This document shows positions 59,646-64,000 of a stretch of 64,000 nucleotides of DNA, piece by piece. The stretch lies in assembly GCA_963748315.1 (NCBI GenBank), contig CAVVIK010000006.1, positions 744,001 through 808,000 of the forward strand, read 5' to 3'. Each line of letters begins with the position of its first letter. The stretch's first letter is position 1. The notes beneath the pieces were generated by a model. It was not told the origin of the DNA and did not search any database. It saw only the letters and a program-made list of their open reading frames with translations. The stretch is from DASPHG01 sp963748315 (lineage in GTDB: Bacteria; Actinomycetota; Thermoleophilia; Solirubrobacterales; Thermoleophilaceae). The position numbers and the translations under genes were made by a program.

Positions 59646-61061
59646 CGCCGCGAGGAGAACTTCCGGACGCGCTTCTCGCCCTTCTCCTCGAAGTAGGCCC
59701 ACTCCTCTTCGCCCAGCTCGGTCGCGGGATCGTCCGCGAACCACCATTCGCGGCCGATCCGGTACCAGTTGCGCGTGGCCTCGAGCTGGCCGAGGACGGC
59801 CATCACGCCGGTCTCCATCCGCCGGCCCATCAGCTCGTTGGCGGGCACGTTCTCGCGCCGCATCAGGTCGTAGAACTCAGAGCGCGGGTCGGAGACGGCC
59901 GTGATCACCTTCATCACGTAGCGCGGGCTGATCCGCACGTCCTTGTCCTGCATGTACCAGCCGCCGACGGTCTTGACGTGCTCCATCAGCTTCTCGGCAT
60001 CGATCTTCTTCGGGTTGTTGAGGAAGCCGAGGTCGTGGAGCGCGACGCGCAGCTCCTCCGGGTCCTCGTCGAACACCGCCTCGAGCGCGGTGATCTCGAG
60101 CTCGATCTGCTCCTTGTCGAGCTGCTTCGTCATGCCGAAGTCGAGGAACGCGACCTTGCCGTCTTCCATCAGGAGGTAGTTGCCCGGATGGGCGTCGGCG
60201 TTGAAGTGCTGTAGGTGGTAGATCGACCCGAAGCAGAAGCGGAAGACGATCTCGCCGAAGCGGTCCTTCTCTTCCTGCGGCAGCTCCTTGATCTGCATCG
60301 AACGACATCCCGTCGACCCACTCGGTCACGAGCACGCGATGACGCGACAGCCGCGTGATCACGTCGGGCACGTAGATGAACGGGTGGCCGCGATAGCCGC
60401 GTGAGAACGAGCGCTGGTTCTGCGCCTCGTACTCGTAGTCGAGCTCCTCGAGGACGCGCTCCTTCAGCTCCGCCGCGGCCGCCTTGGCGTCGAGCCCCGG
60501 CGCGAGCGCCTTGGCGAGCCGCAGGATCATTCCCGCGTTCTGCATGTCGTGGCGGACCGCGTCGGCGACGTCCGGGTACTGGATCTTCACCGCCACCCTG
60601 CGCCCGTCGGGCAGCACCGCGCGGTGGACCTGGCCGATCGAGGCGGCCGCGGCAGCGTCGTGCTCGAAGTCCTCGAACAGCTCCTCGACGGGGTCCTCCC
60701 ACTCCTCTTCGAGGACGCTCTTCACCTTCTTCCACGGCATCGGCGGCGCCTGGCTGCGCAGCTTCGAGAGCTCCTCCTGGTAGAGGGCCGCGTACTCGGG
60801 CGGGAGGAACTCCGTGTCGATGAACGAGGCGAGCTGCCCGATCTTCATCGCCGCGCCCTTCATGTTCCCGAGCGTCTTGACCATCCGCTCGGCCGCGTCC
60901 AGGTGCGTCTGCTCGAGCGCCTCGTCGCGCCGCTCCTTCGAACGGGCGACGTTCGCGGCACGCGTCCCCGCGTAGCGCGCGCCCGCGCTGCCGATCACGC
61001 TGCCGACCTTCGCGGTTCGGCGTACGCGGCCGGTGGGGATTCTGGAGTCGTCCTTCGCCAT
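59642..61061 (-). CDS. ABC1/UbiB-like atypical kinase, frameshifted
   Basis: About 472 aa after removing one extra G near 60297 (GAT-G-CAG). The ABC1/AarF family signature is complete: KGAAMKIGQLASF (KxGQ), AAASIGQVHRAVLPDGRRVA, ELDYEYEAQNQ (ExD), HFNADAHPGNYLLMEDGKVA and FLDFG. These atypical kinases/ATPases assist quinone or lipid metabolism. In a bacterium with menaquinone the role may be in lipid homeostasis. ATG 61061. Confidence 0.9.
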
Positions 61062-61102
61062 CGGGCGGCGGACAGTACCCAGCGCTATCCTCCGCCGCTG
61101 CA

Positions 61103-61834
61103 ATGGCCGCACAACGCCCCGAGCTGAAGGTCGAGGACCGCGCCGAGCGCGGCTCGCGCGCGACGCGACGCCTGCGCACCCGCGGGCTCGTGCCGGGCGT
61201 CGTGTACGGCGGCAAGGACCGTGACTGCACCGCGTTCTCGGTCGATGCGCGCGAGCTGCGGCGGGTCCTGTTGGCCGGCTCCGCGGTGTTCGACGTCGCC
61301 GTCGACGGAAAGGCACGGCCGGTCATCGTCAAGGACCAGCAGCGCCATCCGGTCCGTGATCACATCACGCACATCGACCTGCTCGAAGTGCGCCTCGACG
61401 AGAAGATCCAGACCACGGTCGCGCTGGAGCTGACCGGCGTCGAGGAGGCCCCGGGCGTGAAGGAGGGCGGCGTCCTCGAGCACGTCACGCGCGAGCTCAA
61501 TGTCATGGCCCTGCCAACGGACATCCCCGAGAACATCACCGTGGATGTCTCGCACCTCGAGATCGCCGGCACGATGCACCTCTCCGAGGTGAGTGCGCCT
61601 GCCGGGGTCGAGCTGTTGGACGACCTCGAGGAGACGATCGTCGCGACGATCACGGCCCCGACGGAGATCGAGGAGCCGGAGATCGAGGAGGAAGCGGTGC
61701 TGATCGGCGAGGACGGCGAGCCGATCGAGGTGCCGGAGGGCGAGGAGGGCGAGGCGCCCGCCGAGGGCGAGGCCGAGGGCGGGGAGGCTGGCGAGGCGCC
61801 GGCGTCCGAGGAATCCGGAGGCGACGAGTCCTGA
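61103..61834 (+). CDS. rplY: 50S ribosomal protein L25/CTC family
   Basis: 243 aa. L25 domain at residues 1-95 (RATRRLRTRGLVPGVVYGGK, HPVRDHITHIDLLEVRLDEK), then the CTC/TL5 C-terminal beta domain (VMALPTDIPENITVDVSHLE) and a 60-residue acidic Glu/Gly/Ala tail of low complexity. Binds 5S rRNA. Directly upstream of pth, a widespread pairing. TATCCT lies 11 nt before the ATG. Confidence 0.93.
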   Translation: MAAQRPELKVEDRAERGSRATRRLRTRGLVPGVVYGGKDRDCTAFSVDARELRRVLLAGSAVFDVAVDGKARPVIVKDQQRHPVRDHITHIDLLEVRLDEKIQTTVALELTGVEEAPGVKEGGVLEHVTRELNVMALPTDIPENITVDVSHLEIAGTMHLSEVSAPAGVELLDDLEETIVATITAPTEIEEPEIEEEAVLIGEDGEPIEVPEGEEGEAPAEGEAEGGEAGEAPASEESGGDES

Positions 61835-62412
61835 GTCTCTTCCGCCGTGAACGCGGCGGGCGGGTCGACTGGCTGGTCGTCGGGCTCGGTAACCCGGGCG
61901 ACAAGTACGCGCGCACCCGCCACAACGTCGGCTTCGAGGTCGCGAACGAGCTCGCCCGCCGATGGGAGCTTCCGCGCGCGAAGAAGAAGTACGCCGGCCT
62001 GTACACGGACGGCCGCACCGGGCCCGGCGGCCCGCGCGTCGGCGTCCTCTTGCCGCAGACGTACATGAACGACGCGGGCCGCGCCGCCGGTCCGGCGCGC
62101 GGCGCGCTCGGCGTCGATCTCGACCGCGTGCTGGCGATCCACGACGAGATCGACCTTCCGTTCGGGACCGTGCAGGCGCGCATCGGCGGCGGGCTGGCGG
62201 GACACAACGGGTTGAAATCGCTCAAGCAGGAGCTCGGCTCGGCTGACTTTCACCGCCTGCGCGTGGGTGTCGGGCGGCCTGATTCGACCGACCCGGAGAT
62301 CGTCTCCGCGTACGTCCTCGGCCGCTTCGCTGAGGGGCGCGACGAGGTCGAGCGCCTCGTCGCCACCGCGGCCGACGAGGCGGAGCGCGTGCTCGCTCAA
62401 CCGATCGACTGA
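61831..62412 (+). CDS. pth: Peptidyl-tRNA hydrolase (possible CTG start)
   Basis: 193 aa. WLVVGLGNPGDKYARTRHNV with catalytic His, LLPQTYMNDAGRAAGPA, IHDEIDLPFGTVQARIGGGL and AGHNGLKSLKQELG cover the full fold. The first ATG/GTG/TTG in frame is at 62050, in the middle of the active-site region, so it cannot be the start. CTG 61831 overlaps the L25 stop as CTGA and gives a normal N-terminus (SLFRRERGGRVDWLVV). Recycles peptidyl-tRNA dropped from ribosomes. Confidence 0.92.
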   Translation: MSLFRRERGGRVDWLVVGLGNPGDKYARTRHNVGFEVANELARRWELPRAKKKYAGLYTDGRTGPGGPRVGVLLPQTYMNDAGRAAGPARGALGVDLDRVLAIHDEIDLPFGTVQARIGGGLAGHNGLKSLKQELGSADFHRLRVGVGRPDSTDPEIVSAYVLGRFAEGRDEVERLVATAADEAERVLAQPID

Positions 62413-62436
62413 CCCGCAGTCGAGCCGATCGACCAC

Positions 62437-62892
62437 TTGTGGCGCCCGCGCAGGCATCCGATCCTGCATGGAGTGAGTCCTGCCGGCTTCGACCCTGCGG
62501 TCGACGAGACGATCAATTGCGACCCACGCGCGCCCGCGATCGCCCGCAGGGCGGTCGAGGAGCTCGCCGCCGACGTCGATCCCGGCGTCCTCCGCGACGC
62601 GCAGCTGCTCGTCTCCGAAGTGGTCACGAACAGCATCAAGCACTCGGGCTCCGATGACCCGATCCAGCTGCGCGTATGGGAGCGCTCGACCGGGTTGAAG
62701 GTCGAGGTCGCCGACGGCGGGTTCGGTTTCGCGGCCGGCGAGACCTCTGCGCCGGGCGACGGCGAGGGCGGCCGCGGCCTGCTGATCCTCGCGACGCTCG
62801 CCGACCGTTGGGGCACGAGCCACGATGCCCGCGCGCGCGTTTGGTTCGAGCTGACTCCGCGGCCGGTCAGCCGCAGCGCCCGGGTCGGCTAA
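62437..62892 (+). CDS. RsbW-like histidine-kinase-fold ATPase (anti-sigma type)
   Basis: 151 aa from TTG 62437; GTG 62473 is an alternative. HATPase_c2 features: N box LLVSEVVTNSIKHSG, G1 box VADGGFGF and GGRGLLILATLADRWG. Such small ATPases bind and inhibit alternative sigma factors or phosphorylate an anti-anti-sigma protein. No partner sigma or STAS gene is next to it, so the target is unknown. Confidence 0.85.
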   Translation: MWRPRRHPILHGVSPAGFDPAVDETINCDPRAPAIARRAVEELAADVDPGVLRDAQLLVSEVVTNSIKHSGSDDPIQLRVWERSTGLKVEVADGGFGFAAGETSAPGDGEGGRGLLILATLADRWGTSHDARARVWFELTPRPVSRSARVG

Positions 62893-62902
62893 AACCCGCC
62901 TC

Positions 62903-62908
62903 TAGAAT
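62903..62908 (+). promoter_or_regulatory. -10 box of mfd
   Basis: TAGAAT; expected start near 62915 leaves a 5' leader of about 43 nt containing a GC hairpin (62921-62944). One of the few genes here with a real leader. Confidence 0.5.
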
Positions 62909-62957
62909 CGCTCGTCGACAGGCCGCGCGGAGCCCCGCGTGGCCGTTCGTCGTGCTC

Positions 62958-64000
62958 ATGTCGCTCCGCCAACTACTCACCTACGCCCATGAAGACGCGT
63001 CTTTCGAGGCGCTCGCCGACGCTGCGCGCAGCGAGCCGCAGCGCGCGTTCGTGTCTGCGAGCCTGCGCCCCTACCTGCTCGCGTCGCTGCTCGACGCGGA
63101 TCCGGCCCGGCCGGCGCTCGTGGTGGCGGGCGACGACCGCTCCGCGCGTGACCTCGCGGCGGACCTGAAGGCGTTCCTGTCGCCTCGTCCCGTGCGGCTC
63201 TATCCCGCCCGCGGCGTTCGCTACGAGTCGCATCTCGCGCCGCCGCCGCACCTCGTCGGGCTGCGGATCGCCGCGCTCGACGCGCTCCGCGAGCTCGACG
63301 GCGCCGTCGTCGTCGCCTCGGTCACGGCGCTCAGCGAGAAGGTGCCCGATCCCGCCCTGCGCCCGCACGGCTTCGAGATCGCGAAGGGCGAGCTGCTCGA
63401 CCTGGAGGAGGTGACGGGGCGGCTCGTTGCGTGCGGCTACGAGCGCGTCGACCAGGTCGAGGACCGCGGCCAGTTCGCATTGCGCGGCGACATCCTCGAC
63501 GTCTATCCCGCGACCGAGGAGCGCGCGGTGCGCTGCGAGCTGTTCGACATCGAGGTCGAGCGGCTCACCTACTTCTCGACGTTCACGCAGCGGTCGCTCG
63601 AGGAGGCGGAGCGGGTGGAGATAGCGCCCGCCGCCGAGCTCGCACCGGAGCACCGGGAGCTCGCGGAGATGGCAGCGACCGAGGCGGAGGAGGATCGGCC
63701 CGACATCGCGGAGCTCCTGCCCCTCGACCGGTTCGGGGAGATGCTGTCGCTCGTCCCCGACGACGCGTTCGTCGCAGTCGCGGCTGAGGAGGAGCTCGCG
63801 CCGTCGCTCGCGGACCACTGGCAGGACATCACGACGAGCTTTCACGACGCAGCCGCGCACCAGCTCTACGTCAGCCCGGATCAGCTCGAGGCCGAGCTCG
63901 AGCGGCGCGCCGCAGTGCGCATGTCGAGCATCTCGGGCGATCAGCCGCACACGTTCCGCGCTCAGTCGGCCGACACGGCGGCGAAGTCGTTGCGCGAGGC
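62958..64000 (+). CDS. mfd: Transcription-repair coupling factor Mfd (3' partial)
   Basis: First 347 residues; runs off the window. N-terminal UvrB-homology region: ALVVAGDDRSARDLAADLKA, VRLYPARGVRYESHLAPPP, VASVTALSEKVPDPALRPHG, then LVACGYERVDQVEDRGQFAL and RGDILDVYPA, the conserved UvrA-binding block. Removes stalled RNA polymerase and recruits UvrA. Start ATG 62958 gives the family N-terminus. Confidence 0.93.
   Translation, partial: MSLRQLLTYAHEDASFEALADAARSEPQRAFVSASLRPYLLASLLDADPARPALVVAGDDRSARDLAADLKAFLSPRPVRLYPARGVRYESHLAPPPHLVGLRIAALDALRELDGAVVVASVTALSEKVPDPALRPHGFEIAKGELLDLEEVTGRLVACGYERVDQVEDRGQFALRGDILDVYPATEERAVRCELFDIEVERLTYFSTFTQRSLEEAERVEIAPAAELAPEHRELAEMAATEAEEDRPDIAELLPLDRFGEMLSLVPDDAFVAVAAEEELAPSLADHWQDITTSFHDAAAHQLYVSPDQLEAELERRAAVRMSSISGDQPHTFRAQSADTAAKSLRE

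Noticed and set aside
1..64000. CRISPR arrays, prophage genes, insertion sequences, rRNA genes
   Set aside because: None seen: no regularly spaced repeats, no transposase or integrase motifs, no rRNA sequence. The island at 3143 is the only mobile-looking segment.

Overview
The window is 64 kb of dense, very high-GC bacterial chromosome. Codon use, the gene set (DnaX with most zinc-finger cysteines missing, PucR/CdaR regulator, succinate dehydrogenase of the SdhABE kind, an R2-like oxidase fused to SCP2, a Firmicutes-like long SRP RNA) and widespread TANNNT boxes 6-8 nt ahead of start codons fit a deep-branching actinobacterium. Class Thermoleophilia (Solirubrobacterales/Gaiellales) is my best guess; this is inference, since no 16S gene is present. 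At least 14 genes are broken, or read on into a neighbouring gene, because of single-base indels. Most are one-base insertions outside homopolymers, which looks like residual sequencing error in a long-read or metagenome assembly rather than real gene decay.

Layout. 1-3144: tail of an ABC transporter (ATPase plus two membrane proteins) and a YraQ/ArsP-type permease with a YHS metal-binding tail. 3143-7638: a 4.4 kb island bounded by a 47-bp perfect repeat of the 3' part of tRNA-Val(CAC). It carries a persulfide-dioxygenase-like metallohydrolase, an MFS exporter, two SnoaL-like proteins, an ArsR-rhodanese regulator, a DUF4395 membrane protein and a 39-aa membrane peptide, run from one divergent promoter region with a palindrome. 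7799-8070: large SRP RNA. 8-17 kb: ATP-grasp enzyme, secreted S15 peptidase, the dnaX-ebfC-GNAT-recR recombination/replication block, a GH3 hydrolase, and lysC-asd. 17-21 kb: NUDIX, sdhE-sdhB-sdhA. 21-25 kb: surface glycan genes (GT-C membrane protein, methyltransferases, GT2 fusion). 25-29 kb: site-2-type protease, isocitrate and malate dehydrogenases. 29-33 kb: small regulators and oxidoreductases, including a 129-aa degenerate malate/lactate-dehydrogenase-like protein sharing its start codon with a divergent DNA-binding protein. 33-39 kb: metallohydrolase, hsp20-lon, MMPL exporter. 39-43 kb: R2lox-SCP2, PhaC-like hydrolase and alpha/beta-hydrolase operon. 43-64 kb: housekeeping (glyS, rsmI, metG, GH3, tatD, ksgA, ispE, DedA-PAP2, pucR-type regulator, tRNA-Gln, glmU, prs, UbiB-like kinase, L25, pth, anti-sigma-like ATPase, start of mfd).

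How it fits together. The TCA genes (sdhABE, icd, mdh) sit within 12 kb. The lysC-asd pair opens the aspartate pathway. dnaX-ebfC-recR and metG-tatD-ksgA-ispE are classic conserved strings; glmU-prs-(L25)-pth-mfd is another. Gene packing is extreme: ATGA/GTGA/CTGA start-stop overlaps within operons, and five convergent pairs that share a single CTAG as reciprocal stop codons.
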